A stretch of DNA of 64,000 nucleotides from Asanoa sp. WMMD1127 (GCF_029626225.1 NZ_JARUBP010000001.1:496001-560000); one strand, 5' to 3'; counted from the stretch's first letter, positions 19,080 through 27,535 are shown. Numbers and translations are program-made. The notes: generated by a model not told the origin, from the sequence alone.

Positions 19080-19960
19080 GCGACTCCGCGACCGAGGCCT
19101 TCCTCGCGCACCGGAACCTGCTGTTCACCGTCGCCTACGAGATCCTCGGTTCGGCGGCGGACGCGGAGGACGTGCTGCAGGAGACCTGGCTGCGGTGGGT
19201 CAAGGTCGATCTGGATCAGGTACGCGACCAGCGCGCGTACCTGATCCGGATCACCACCCGCCAGGCGCTCAACCGCATCCGCACGGTGCAGCGCCGCAAG
19301 GAGGCGTACGTCGGCCCGTGGCTGCCGGAACCGCTGCACACCACGGCGGACGCGGCCGACGACGTCGAGCTGGCCGAAAGTGTCTCGATGGCGATGATGC
19401 TGGTCCTGGAGACGCTCTCGCCGAACGAGCGCGCGGTCTTCGTGCTGCGCGAGGCGTTCGACCTCGGCTACGACGAGATCGCCGACGCGGTGGGCAAGAG
19501 CCCGGCGGCCGTACGCCAGATCGCCAACCGGGCCCGGCGGCACGTCGACGCCCGCCGGCCGCGCAAGCAGGTGCACCCGCGCGAACGGCAGGCGGCACTG
19601 GACGCGTTCCAGCGCACGGTCGAGACCAACGACCTGAGCGGCCTGCTGGAGGTGCTGGCGCCGGACGTGGTCGTCGTCAGCGACGGCGGCGGCGTCAAGG
19701 TGGCCGCGCTGCGCCCGGTCGTCGGCGCGGAGAAGGCGATCCGCATGTTCGTCGGCAGCATGCGCAAGCTGGGCGGCACGCTCACCACCGAGCCGACCGT
19801 CATCAACGGCAACCCGGCGCTGCTGTTCCGCCTCGACGGCGAACTCGACGGCGTCGCCGCGCTGCGGATCGAGGACGCCCGCGTGACCGGCATCTACTAC
19901 GTCCGCAACCCGGAGAAGCTGTCCCGCATCGGGTCACCGACCCCGCTGACCCTGCGCTGA
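19076..19960 (+). CDS. ECF41-family RNA polymerase sigma factor (SigJ-like)
   Basis: 294 residues. Sigma region 2 (LFTVAYEILGSAADAEDVLQ) and region 4 (LSPNERAVFVLREAFDLGYDEIA) are followed by a C-terminal SnoaL-like domain of ~100 residues. The diagnostic motifs WLPEPL between regions 2 and 4, DGGGVK in the extension and NPEKL at the end mark the ECF41 group, where the fused domain acts in place of an anti-sigma factor. It is coupled by ATGA to the oxidoreductase. A matching promoter lies ahead of the operon. Confidence 0.92.
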   Translation: MSDSATEAFLAHRNLLFTVAYEILGSAADAEDVLQETWLRWVKVDLDQVRDQRAYLIRITTRQALNRIRTVQRRKEAYVGPWLPEPLHTTADAADDVELAESVSMAMMLVLETLSPNERAVFVLREAFDLGYDEIADAVGKSPAAVRQIANRARRHVDARRPRKQVHPRERQAALDAFQRTVETNDLSGLLEVLAPDVVVVSDGGGVKVAALRPVVGAEKAIRMFVGSMRKLGGTLTTEPTVINGNPALLFRLDGELDGVAALRIEDARVTGIYYVRNPEKLSRIGSPTPLTLR

Positions 19961-20370
19961 ACGGGGGGGGCGCCCGACACGCCGAAACCTAGGCTCGAAA
20001 ACCTAGACTTGCTCCGCGGCGTCGGCTAACCTTTCTCTCGTCGAGAGTGGAACAACAAAGACGCTGACGCACCGCCCGCCAGAGGCGAAGAAGCAAGGAG
20101 ACGCAAGGAAATCAGAGGAAAGGGAGGGCCTTACACCGTTGGATCGCCCGCCGCCGAGCGCATCGAAGGCTCCGGCGCGCGGACACCGCTGTTTCCATCG
20201 AACGAGAGGTGGTCACCGGTCACGCTTATGCGATCCTCGCACCCGAAAGCCTTTCACAGGCCCGGTGCGGATACGACAAGCCGGCATTCGTGTCGGTAGA
20301 TGGTGTTCAGTCCCGCAAACCCTGGGCCCCGGCGCGTTCCAGCGCCGGGGCCCTCGTCATGGAGAGGTGC
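19961..20370 (+). other. Gene-free 410-bp region: probable promoter and structured leader of the MerR-like gene
   Basis: No convincing protein gene is present. The sequence carries a near-repeat of AACCTAG at 19986 and 20000, a small dyad CTCTCG-T-CGAGAG at 20035-20047, a purine-rich stretch at 20085-20130 and a strong hairpin at 20324-20353 just before the MerR-like start. A TTG-started frame from 20139 follows a GGGAGG sequence, but its product is basic and low in recognisable structure. The arrangement suggests a long 5' leader, an attenuator or a small RNA. No known riboswitch class was recognised. Confidence 0.4.
20324..20353 (+). terminator. Perfect 12-bp GC hairpin in the leader (terminator/attenuator-like)
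   Basis: GGGCCCCGGCGC and its exact complement GCGCCGGGGCCC enclose a 6-nt loop GTTCCA. The 3' arm ends 17 bp before the MerR-like ATG and directly before the GAGAGG ribosome-binding site. It has no T-run. It could end an upstream leader RNA or control access to the ribosome-binding site. Confidence 0.55.
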
Positions 20371-20682
20371 ATGGGCCAACCCGACGACAGGCTTGACGAC
20401 GAGAACTACCCCGCCTACACGATGGGCCGGGCCGCGGAGATCATCGGCTGCACGCCGGACTTCCTGCGCCGGCTCGGCGAGGCGAAACTGATCGACCCCT
20501 TTCGTTCCGGCGGTGGGCACCGCCGCTACTCCCGCTATCAGATACGGCTGGCCGCGCGGGCCCGGGAGCTGTGCGACCAGGGCACGGACATAGCAGCCGC
20601 CTGCCGCATCATCATCCTCGAGGACCAGCTCGAGGAAGCGCTGCGCGAGAACCGGGCCCACCAGGCCCACCACCACGACTGA
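20371..20682 (+). CDS. MerR-like helix-turn-helix DNA-binding protein
   Basis: 103 residues. The MerR-type winged helix reads YTMGRAAEIIGCTPDFLRRL then FRSGGGHRRYSRYQI, followed by a short helical tail (IIILEDQLEEALRENR). It is only a DNA-binding domain plus a dimerisation helix, with no effector domain. ATG 20371 has GAGAGG 4-5 nt upstream and is preferred over ATG 20359. Small proteins of this type are widespread single-copy regulators in actinomycetes. It converges on the PKS cluster (11-bp gap to the ACP stop), so its link to the cluster is uncertain. Confidence 0.75.
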   Translation: MGQPDDRLDDENYPAYTMGRAAEIIGCTPDFLRRLGEAKLIDPFRSGGGHRRYSRYQIRLAARARELCDQGTDIAAACRIIILEDQLEEALRENRAHQAHHHD

Positions 20683-20693
20683 CGGGTCTCCGC

Positions 20694-20975
20694 CTAGTCC
20701 GCGCCGCCGTGCACGCGGACCAGGACCAGGTGGTGGGCGAGTTGGCGGACGGTCGGGAAGTCGAACATCAGCACCGGTGGGACGCGCATGCCGAGTCGTT
20801 CCGCGGCCTGCGTCGCCACCGCGATGCCGCCGACCGAGTCGAGGCCCAGGTCGGCGAAGGAGGCGTCGATGTCGACCTCGTCCGGCCCGCGTAATTGCAG
20901 CACACCGGCGATGGCCCGGCTCAGCGTCTCCTGCACCAGCTCCAGGTCCTTGGTGCGGTCGGGGCTCGTCGTCAT
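20694..20975 (-). CDS. Acyl carrier protein (ACP 1, linked to CLF)
   Basis: A 93-residue carrier protein. The phosphopantetheine serine is Ser47 in ADLGLDSVGG, followed by a helix III ending in MFDFPTVRQLAHHL. The N-terminus is longer than in most type II ACPs. It is the last gene of the minus operon and its ATG overlaps the CLF stop (ATGA), giving a CLF-ACP pair. A second ACP sits after KS-alpha, so one may carry chain extension and the other a separate task such as a modified or starter unit; this cannot be decided from sequence. Confidence 0.9.
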   Translation of the reverse strand: MTTSPDRTKDLELVQETLSRAIAGVLQLRGPDEVDIDASFADLGLDSVGGIAVATQAAERLGMRVPPVLMFDFPTVRQLAHHLVLVRVHGGAD

Positions 20976-22192
20976 GCTTCCTCCAGGAAGTCGGGGGCGG
21001 TCAGCACCAGCGCCGAGTTGAAGCCGCCGTAGCCGCGGGCCAGCACCAGCACCGCCCGCAAGGGAAGGGGTCGCGCCGCGCCCGTCACGAGATCCAGCTG
21101 GTACGCCACGTCCCGGACTCCGACGGTCGGCGGCAGCACCTGGTCGCGCAGGGCGAACAGGGCGGCCGCGACGTCGATGGCCGCACCGGCGTACGCCCGG
21201 CCGGTCATCGTCTTCGGCGCGGTGACCGGGACACCGTGCGGCCCGAACACCTCGACGAGGGCCGCGGCCTCGGCGGCGTCCAGGTCCGGCACGCCCGCCG
21301 CGTCGGCGAAGACCGCGTCCACCTGGCCGGGCGTCAACCCGGCCTCCGCGACGGCCCGCCGGATCGCCCGGGCCAGCGTCGGCGGCCGGCCCCGCTCCGG
21401 CGCCGGGTCGAAGGTCGCCGCGTGGCCGGCCAGCACGCCGTAACGGTGCACGCCCCGTGCGCGCGCCGCGGCGTCGTCCTCGACCACGAACATCGCCCCG
21501 CCCTCGCCGGGCACGTAGCCGGCCGCCGCCGCGTCGAACGGCAGGTAGGCCCGCGACGGCTCGGTGACGCGGCTGAGCCGGTCCGTCGACAGCTGCGCGG
21601 TCAGGCCGTAGGGGCACAGCGACGCGTCCGCACCACCGCTGACCACGATCCGCGAGCCGCGTTCGACGAGGCGGCGGGCCTGGGCCAGCGCGTCCAGCGA
21701 GCCGGCCTGCTCCGCGGCGATCACCCCGCAGGGCCCACGCATGCCGTGCCGGATCGAGATCTGCCCGGTGGTCGCGGCATAGAACCAGGCGATCGACTGG
21801 TACGCGCCGACCCAGCCCGGTCCCTTGCTCCACAACCGTTCGATCTCCCGCTGGCCGAACTCGGTGCCGCCGGACGAGCTGGCCGTGACCACCGCCATCT
21901 CGTACTCGGGCAGTTCCGCGGGCGAAACGCCGCCGTCGTCGAGCGCCATCGCTGCGGCGGTCAGGCCCATGTGCGTCCAGTGGTCGGTCTGCGGGATGAG
22001 CCGGCTCGGCACATGCTCCCCGGCCACGAAGTCGCGCACCTCGGCGGCGAGCCGCACCGGATAGTCGCTGGCGTCGAACCGGCTGATCGGGCCGATCGCG
22101 CTCTGCCCGGCCAGGGTCGCGGACCAGAAAGCCGATGCGCCCAGTCCGTTGGGGGCGACGACGCCGATGCCGGTGACGGCCACGCCGCTCAC
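20972..22192 (-). CDS. Type II PKS chain length factor (KS-beta)
   Basis: 406 residues with the ketosynthase fold, but the active-site cysteine is replaced by glutamine (Gln162 in IAAEQAGSLDA), the hallmark of chain length factors. QISIRHGMRGP, AYLPFDAAAAGYVPGEGG and PVTAPKTMTGR follow the actinorhodin CLF closely. With KS-alpha it forms the heterodimer that sets polyketide length. It does not lie next to KS-alpha, as it does in nearly all type II clusters, but 14 kb away in another operon, coupled to ACP 1 and a SnoaL-like gene (ATGA overlaps on both sides). Confidence 0.95.
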   Translation of the reverse strand: MSGVAVTGIGVVAPNGLGASAFWSATLAGQSAIGPISRFDASDYPVRLAAEVRDFVAGEHVPSRLIPQTDHWTHMGLTAAAMALDDGGVSPAELPEYEMAVVTASSSGGTEFGQREIERLWSKGPGWVGAYQSIAWFYAATTGQISIRHGMRGPCGVIAAEQAGSLDALAQARRLVERGSRIVVSGGADASLCPYGLTAQLSTDRLSRVTEPSRAYLPFDAAAAGYVPGEGGAMFVVEDDAAARARGVHRYGVLAGHAATFDPAPERGRPPTLARAIRRAVAEAGLTPGQVDAVFADAAGVPDLDAAEAAALVEVFGPHGVPVTAPKTMTGRAYAGAAIDVAAALFALRDQVLPPTVGVRDVAYQLDLVTGAARPLPLRAVLVLARGYGGFNSALVLTAPDFLEEA

Positions 22193-22611
22193 TGGACCGA
22201 CCCCGAGGTCGCGATCATCTGAGCGCCGACCGCGTCGGCGATGGCGAGGAGGCCGGCCAGCGGGCGCATCATCACCACGAAGTTGGTCACCTGCCCGGTG
22301 TCGTCGAACGTCAGCAGGTCGATGCCCTCCACCGGCTCGCCGCTCACCGTGGCGCGGAAGACCAGGCCGTGCAGGGGCCCGCTGACCGGCGCCAGCGACT
22401 CGGGGGCGTCGTCCACGCCGCCGAGGACGGCCACGTAACGGAAGTCCTCGAACACCACCATCAGCGCCGCCAGCAGCTCGGCGACCGCTTCGCGGCCCAC
22501 CACCGGGCGCATCGTGGCCGGGCGGTGGAACACCACGTCGGGCGCCATCGCCTCGACCAGCGCCGCCAGGTCGCGGCGCTCCACCGCCGACCGGACCCGT
22601 TCCACACTCAT
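22189..22611 (-). CDS. SnoaL-like / NTF2-fold protein
   Basis: 140 residues with a nuclear transport factor 2-like pattern: an N-terminal helix VERVRSAVERRDLAALVEAM, then APDVVFHRPATMRPVVGREAV and a beta sheet ending FDDTGQVTNFVVMMRPL. SnoaL-family members include polyketide cyclases (fourth-ring aldol closure) and hydroxylases. It is coupled by ATGA to both the CLF and the SDR. A ring-closure or isomerisation role is likely; the exact step is inference. Confidence 0.7.
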   Translation of the reverse strand: MSVERVRSAVERRDLAALVEAMAPDVVFHRPATMRPVVGREAVAELLAALMVVFEDFRYVAVLGGVDDAPESLAPVSGPLHGLVFRATVSGEPVEGIDLLTFDDTGQVTNFVVMMRPLAGLLAIADAVGAQMIATSGSVQ

Positions 22612-23435
22612 CGGTTCACCCCGCTCGTTTCGACCCGCTGCGCCAGGGCGACGGCGTTGCGCCCGCCCCAGCCCCGATGGAACAGCCACTTGACGACCGG
22701 CTCGGGCGCCCGGCGGGCCAGGAACACCCGCAACCGGTACTCGAGACCCGGCACGTGGAGGACCCGGCCCGCGCCGACCGCGTCGAGCCCTTCCCGCACG
22801 ACCCGCTCCGGCTCGAGCACCGGGCCGAGGCGGGTCCGCGCGTCCTTCATCGCGCCCGCCCGCACCGAGCCGGGGCACAGCGCGGTCAGGTGCACGCCGA
22901 GACCGCTGACCTCGAGCGCCGCCGTGCGGGTGAACGAGATGACGAACGCCTTGGCCGCGCTGTAGGCGGCGCCACCGGGCGGCGTCATGAACCCGGCGAC
23001 CGACGACAGGTTGAGCACCCCGCCGTGGCGGCGGCGGACCATGCCGGGCAGGGCCGCCCGGGTCAGCCGGACCACGGCGAGCACGTTGAGGCGCACGCCG
23101 TGGTCGAGCTCCGCGAGGTCGCGCCCGCCCAGGGGCGTGATGCCGCCGAACACGCCGGCGTTGTTGACGAGCAGCTCGATCGGCTCGCCGTCGGCGGCCA
23201 GCCGCTCCTCCACCAGCGCCAGCCCGGCGGGCTCGGTCAGGTCGGCGGCGAGGGTGTCGACCCGGACGCCGTGGTCGGCCCGGACCGCGGCCGCGACCCG
23301 CTCCAGCTCGTCGGCGCGGCGGGAGACCAGCACCAGGTCGGCGCCGCGCCGGGCCAGCTCGCGGGCGAAGTGCTCGCCCAGGCCGTCGGAGGCGCCGGTG
23401 ACCAGCGCCCGCCGGTACGCGTACCCCGCCGTCAT
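22608..23435 (-). CDS. Short-chain dehydrogenase/reductase (DltE-like)
   Basis: 275 residues. NADPH motif ALVTGASDGLGEHFAREL, NNAGVFGG, catalytic Ser in NLSSVAGF and YSAAKAF (Tyr-x3-Lys) are intact, so the enzyme should be active. It ends with a long C-terminal extension (VPGLEYRLRVFLARRAPEPV) seen in the DltE/ketoacyl reductase-like subgroup. It is coupled to the glycosyltransferase and the SnoaL-like gene. It could reduce a polyketide carbonyl or act on a sugar. Confidence 0.82.
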   Translation of the reverse strand: MTAGYAYRRALVTGASDGLGEHFARELARRGADLVLVSRRADELERVAAAVRADHGVRVDTLAADLTEPAGLALVEERLAADGEPIELLVNNAGVFGGITPLGGRDLAELDHGVRLNVLAVVRLTRAALPGMVRRRHGGVLNLSSVAGFMTPPGGAAYSAAKAFVISFTRTAALEVSGLGVHLTALCPGSVRAGAMKDARTRLGPVLEPERVVREGLDAVGAGRVLHVPGLEYRLRVFLARRAPEPVVKWLFHRGWGGRNAVALAQRVETSGVNR

Positions 23436-24607
23436 GCCGCCACCGCCGCGGTCCGGCGCGCCGCGGCCAGCTTCTCCAGCACGGGCACGACGGTGCTCGG
23501 CGGCGGCTGGCTCTCGTTCTCGGCCCTCAGCCGTGCGGCGGCGGCGCGGTAGCTCGGCTCGGCGAGCATCTCCGCGACGAGCGCGCGCAGGTCGCCCGGC
23601 CGCATGTCGAGCCAGGGCACGGTCCGCCCGGCGCCGGCGTCGGCCACCCGCTGCCCGTTGAGGAAGCAGTCACCCACCGACGGCAGCGTCAGCTGCGGCA
23701 CTCCACATGCGACGGTGGTGAGCGCGGTGCCCGCGCCGCCCTGGTGGACGATCAGGTCGATCTCCGGCAGCAGCAGGTGCAGCGGGGTGTCCTCGGCCAG
23801 CCGCACCGACGGCGGCAGATCGCCGAGCAGCTCGCGCTGGTCGCTGAAGATGCCGAGCACGAGCTCGATGTCGAGCGCGGTGAGCTCGTCGATGGCCCGC
23901 TGGGCGTGGGCCATGTGCCCGGCGACCTTGCCGATCAGGCTGCCCACGGTGAGGAACACCCGCGGTCGGTCGGCCGGTGGCGCGGGCGTGCGCGGCAGGA
24001 CGGCCGGACCGGCGTAGGGCACGAAGCGGGTGCCGTAGCGGTCGGTGTCCGTCGGCACCTGGAGCGTGGGCGGGCAGGGGTCGACGGTGAGGTCGCCGTG
24101 CGGGCTGGTCTCGCCGAGGCCCCAGCGCTCCCACAGTGGACCGAGCACCGGCCACTCGGGCTCCAGCCGCAGGAAGGTGTAGTCCGGCCCCGGCAGCACC
24201 CGGACCGTCGGGACGTCGAGCTCCTGGGCGAGCAGCAGGGCGGCGTACACCCGTGGCTCGAAGACGATCAGATCCGGCCGCCACGACCGTCCGAAGTGGA
24301 GCAGTTCGGCGGCCATCGTCTCGGCGCCGATCACGAACATCTGGGCGGCCCGCTCGCCCCGGGCCTGCTCGTGCGCCGCCCGGTCGCCGCTGCCGTCGGG
24401 GATCGGCGTGAAGCCCTTCCAGGCCGTGCTGAGGTCCGGCTTGGGGCCGGTGACCACCAGCGGCAGGCCGGAGCGGAGCACGGCCTGCTCGGCGCCGGGC
24501 GGGCTGGCCACCCGCACCTCGTGGCCGGCGCCGCGCAGCGCCCAGCCGAGCATCACCATCGAGAAGTAGTGCGAGGACGCCGCCCAGCTGCAGATCAGGA
24601 CGCGCAT
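23432..24607 (-). CDS. GT1-family glycosyltransferase 1
   Basis: 391 residues, GT-B fold. The N-terminal acceptor domain opens with RVLICSWAASSHYFSMVMLG. The C-terminal nucleotide-sugar domain has HQGGAGTALTTVACGVPQL (the HxGGxGT donor motif) and a DCFLNGQRVADAGAG tail. It belongs to the antibiotic glycosyltransferase group. Its operon also contains a GlmU-like protein and a PIG-L deacetylase, hinting that the sugar is N-acetylglucosamine-derived. It lacks an obvious DesVIII-type helper, so the donor may be a normal NDP-hexose. Confidence 0.88.
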   Translation of the reverse strand: MRVLICSWAASSHYFSMVMLGWALRGAGHEVRVASPPGAEQAVLRSGLPLVVTGPKPDLSTAWKGFTPIPDGSGDRAAHEQARGERAAQMFVIGAETMAAELLHFGRSWRPDLIVFEPRVYAALLLAQELDVPTVRVLPGPDYTFLRLEPEWPVLGPLWERWGLGETSPHGDLTVDPCPPTLQVPTDTDRYGTRFVPYAGPAVLPRTPAPPADRPRVFLTVGSLIGKVAGHMAHAQRAIDELTALDIELVLGIFSDQRELLGDLPPSVRLAEDTPLHLLLPEIDLIVHQGGAGTALTTVACGVPQLTLPSVGDCFLNGQRVADAGAGRTVPWLDMRPGDLRALVAEMLAEPSYRAAAARLRAENESQPPPSTVVPVLEKLAAARRTAAVAA

Positions 24608-24632
24608 CAGGTCACCTCCAGGCGGTTGTCGG

Positions 24633-25847
24633 TCAGCGCAGTCGGACGGGCAGGCGGGTCAGGCCGCGCGCCATCAGGTTGTCCCGGTGGCGCAGCGGCT
24701 CGCCGGTGAGCGCCAGGTCGGGCGCCCGGCGCAGCAGCGTGGTCAGGGCCACGGAGCCTTCGAGCCGGCCCAGCGCGGCACCGACGCAGTAGTGGATGCC
24801 GGCGCCGAACGACAGGTGCCGCTCGCCGTCGCGGCGCAGGTCGAGCCGATCGGGCTCCGGAAACGCGGCCGGGTCGCGGTTGGCCGCCGCCATCAGCAGC
24901 ATCACCATGTCGCCCCGCCGGACCGGCACGCCCTCGAGCTCGCAGTCGACCAGGGCGGTACGCATCAGCGCCTGCACCGGCGGGTCGAAGCGGAGCAGCT
25001 CGTCGACCGCGGTCGGCGCCGCCTCCGGGTGGGCGGCCAGCCAGCGTGCCTGCTCCGGCCGGCTCGACAGCGCGACGGTCGCGTTGCCGAGCAGGTCGAC
25101 CACCGTCTCGTGCCCCGCGAACAGCAGCAGGATGCAGGTGGCGACCAGCTCGTCGAGGGTCAGCCGGTCACCCTGCTCCTCGATCTTCACGAGCTGGCCG
25201 AGCAGGTCGTCGGTCGGCCGGGTCCGCCGCTCGGCGACGAGCGCCGCGAAGTAGTCCTTGATGGCCACGAACGTGCGGCCCTGCTCCGCCTTCTCGGCAC
25301 CGGTCTGCACGAAGTCCGGATCGATGGCCCGGGCGATCGTCGCGGACCACCGCTTCATCAGCTCACGGTCGGCGACCGGCACCCCGAGCATCTCGGTGAT
25401 CACCGTCAACGAGAGCGGGTAGGCCCAGACACCGATCAGGTCCACCTCGCGCGCGGCCACCGCCTCGTCGAGTAGCGTCTCGGCCAGCTCGGCGATCCGG
25501 GGCCGCAGCCCGGCGATGAGCCGCGGGGTGAACGCCTTGGTGACGAGCCGCCGCAGCCGCGTGTGGTCGGGCGGGTCGAGCACGACGAACCAGCGCGCGC
25601 CGCCGGTCTGCGGCCCTCGCCGGAACGGCACCGGGCTCGGCGCGTCGGTGTGGTGGCCGAAGCGGGAGTCCTTGAAGATCTGCGAGCAGACGCGGTGAGA
25701 GGTGGCCAGGAGCAACTGCCCGGGCGTACGCCAGAGCGGGCCGGCGGCGCGCAGCCGGTCGTAGGTCGGGTACGGGTCGGCGCGGAACGCCGGATCGAAG
25801 GGGTCGAACCCGAGTATCGAGACGGCCTCGTCGAGCACCTCGGTCAC
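24633..25847 (-). CDS. Cytochrome P450 1
   Basis: 404 residues, typical for a soluble bacterial P450. The I-helix oxygen-binding motif is FAGHETVVDLLG, and the haem loop FGAGIHYCVGAALGR supplies the cysteine. GTG 25847 follows GAGGAG. A second, clearly related P450 lies at 44643. Likely roles are ring hydroxylation, epoxidation or oxidative cleavage of the polyketide. It needs a ferredoxin from elsewhere, as none is encoded in the window. Confidence 0.93.
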   Translation of the reverse strand: MTEVLDEAVSILGFDPFDPAFRADPYPTYDRLRAAGPLWRTPGQLLLATSHRVCSQIFKDSRFGHHTDAPSPVPFRRGPQTGGARWFVVLDPPDHTRLRRLVTKAFTPRLIAGLRPRIAELAETLLDEAVAAREVDLIGVWAYPLSLTVITEMLGVPVADRELMKRWSATIARAIDPDFVQTGAEKAEQGRTFVAIKDYFAALVAERRTRPTDDLLGQLVKIEEQGDRLTLDELVATCILLLFAGHETVVDLLGNATVALSSRPEQARWLAAHPEAAPTAVDELLRFDPPVQALMRTALVDCELEGVPVRRGDMVMLLMAAANRDPAAFPEPDRLDLRRDGERHLSFGAGIHYCVGAALGRLEGSVALTTLLRRAPDLALTGEPLRHRDNLMARGLTRLPVRLR

Positions 25848-25874
25848 CGTGGGTCTCCTCGGTCGCGGCGGACG

Positions 25875-26819
25875 TCAGTACAGGTCGACGACGCGGTGCA
25901 TGCCTTCGTAGGCGCGGCCCACGCCGGTGTCGGGGTTGCGGTAGAACGACTGCACGCTGTAGCGCCCGGGCGTGAAGTCGACGGTCAGCGCGAGCCACCG
26001 CCCCGGCGAGATCGCCATCAGGCCGCCGACCCGGCTCAGGAAGACCGGCGGCGGCCGCTGCCCGGCCCGGACCGCGGCGAAGTAGGCGGCCACGTCCTCG
26101 TCGGTGGTCGTGGGGCCCACGCCGCCGAAGACGGCTTCGTGCGGCTGCGAGGTCTCGTTGACGAAGAGGTAGGTGCCGTGCGCCGGCAGCCGCTCGGGCA
26201 GGGCGTACGTCGTCCGGCCCGCGCTGTCCTCGACCATGCGGATGACCGCGTCGACGCGGGGCGGCAGCGCGATGTCGGGCCGGCGCGCGACGCGCAGGCT
26301 GTCGAGGAAGACCTGCGCGTTCGGGTCCGGCGAGATGGCCGCGGTGCGCGCGGTGGCCTGGTAGTCACCGGGCTCGAGGAGCATGGTGGCGGTGATCGGG
26401 GCCTGACCGCCGAACGTGCCGGCTCCGCCGCAGTACTCGACCGCGGCGTAGAGCGCGCGCAGCGCGGGCACCGAGACGGCCGGGTCGGGGCTGCTGCTCA
26501 ACCGCTCGAGCTCCTGCACCCGCTCGTAGGTGATGCCGTCGCGCGCCCGCCCGATGCCCCAGTAGTAGCCGGCCGGGTCGGGGGTGCCGATCCGGAAGCT
26601 CACCACGCCGGTGCGGCGCGGATCCGGGCCCGGGATGGCGAAGCCGTCGGCGCCGATCTCGATCGGCAGCACCGGCGGGCGCAGCCACTCGGGCAGGCCG
26701 GCGGCGGCCTGGGCGGCCGGCGGCGCGGGGGCCGCCGTGGCCGGCGCCGTCGCGACGAGCGGCGTAGTGAGCAGGGCGAGCGTGGCGGCGGCCGAGGAGA
26801 TCTTCCGGACGGGCAGCAT
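25875..26819 (-). CDS. Secreted cupredoxin-like protein lacking copper ligands
   Basis: 314 residues. Signal peptide LPVRKISSAAATLALLTTPL with a cleavage region ATAAPA. The C-terminal ~130 residues look cupredoxin-like: TYLFVNETSQPHEAVF, ISPGRWLALTVDFTPGRYSV and a final YEGMHRVVDL. In copper-binding relatives the loop would offer Cys and a second His; here the positions read Ser (VQSFYR) and Arg (GVGRAYEGM), so copper is probably not bound. The N-terminal half contains no known motif. It sits between a P450 and a PIG-L gene in the operon. The function is not known; a secreted binding or resistance protein is conceivable. Confidence 0.6.
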   Translation of the reverse strand: MLPVRKISSAAATLALLTTPLVATAPATAAPAPPAAQAAAGLPEWLRPPVLPIEIGADGFAIPGPDPRRTGVVSFRIGTPDPAGYYWGIGRARDGITYERVQELERLSSSPDPAVSVPALRALYAAVEYCGGAGTFGGQAPITATMLLEPGDYQATARTAAISPDPNAQVFLDSLRVARRPDIALPPRVDAVIRMVEDSAGRTTYALPERLPAHGTYLFVNETSQPHEAVFGGVGPTTTDEDVAAYFAAVRAGQRPPPVFLSRVGGLMAISPGRWLALTVDFTPGRYSVQSFYRNPDTGVGRAYEGMHRVVDLY

Positions 26820-26848
26820 CGAAGGGTCCTTCCGCAGGGGGCTTCGCG

Positions 26849-27535
26849 TCAGAGCGGGAACAGCCGGGTCGGGTCGCTGTAGCGGGCCCGGACCAGCTGG
26901 AATGCCTCGTAATAGCTGTCGGGGTCGGTGTCGAAGAGCTTCGCCTGCAGCCCCCAGAAACGGGCCCGGGCCTGCACGAAGTCCTCTTCCATGTAGGGCT
27001 TCATCGACTCCGACTGGTACTGCGCCAGGGCCGCCAGCTTCTTGGGCATCGACTCCGTGATGTCGATGTAGACGTCCGGCTGGAACGCGGAGATCACCAC
27101 CGGCGGCTCGGCCTGGAGGATCAGCCGCACGGCGGCGTCGCGCTTCGCCAGCGTCAGCGCGATCCGGCCGGTGACCTGGTGGTCCTGGTGGTCGTCGAGG
27201 AACGTGGGGTTGGTGTAGTGCGTGACCACCACGTCCGGGCGGATCCGCGTCAGGTGGGCCCGGACGAAGGCGTACGTCGAGCCGGTCAGGGCGATCGCGC
27301 CGTCGAGGTGCGCGCCGACGGTGAGCTCGACGCCGACCAGCGCCGCGGACGCGATCGCCTCGCGGGTGCGGTCGGCCGAGTGCGGCGAGACGCTGTTGGC
27401 GCCGTTGGTGAGCGTGACGACGTGCACGTCGTGGCCGGCGTCGCAGAGGGCCGCAAGCGTGCCGAAGCACGACAGCTCGGCGTCGTCCGGATGCGCGAAG
27501 ACGGCCAGGATCCGTTGCTTGCCCGGTGCGCTCAT
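26849..27535 (-). CDS. PIG-L/LmbE-family N-acetylglucosaminyl deacetylase 1
   Basis: 228 residues. The zinc and catalytic motif AVFAHPDDAELSCFG is at the N-terminus and the second metal site is HQDHQVTGR. The family removes acetyl from N-acetylglucosamine attached to lipids, inositol or natural products (for example the teicoplanin pathway Orf2*). It is coupled by ATGA to the GlmU-like gene and shares the operon with a glycosyltransferase. The likely job is to unmask an amino sugar on the polyketide or its precursor. Confidence 0.85.
   Translation of the reverse strand: MSAPGKQRILAVFAHPDDAELSCFGTLAALCDAGHDVHVVTLTNGANSVSPHSADRTREAIASAALVGVELTVGAHLDGAIALTGSTYAFVRAHLTRIRPDVVVTHYTNPTFLDDHQDHQVTGRIALTLAKRDAAVRLILQAEPPVVISAFQPDVYIDITESMPKKLAALAQYQSESMKPYMEEDFVQARARFWGLQAKLFDTDPDSYYEAFQLVRARYSDPTRLFPL

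Noticed and set aside
20139-20396. TTG-started 85-codon frame after a GGGAGG sequence in the leader of the MerR-like gene
   Set aside because: The product is rich in Arg, Pro and Gly without a recognisable pattern, overlaps the true MerR-like start and runs through the strong hairpin; more likely leader RNA than protein.
20694-21833. A long 379-codon minus-strand frame that ends in ACP 1
   Set aside because: Its upstream part is the CLF gene read in a wrong frame (Arg/Gly-rich). The ACP begins at ATG 20975 with an ATGA overlap.
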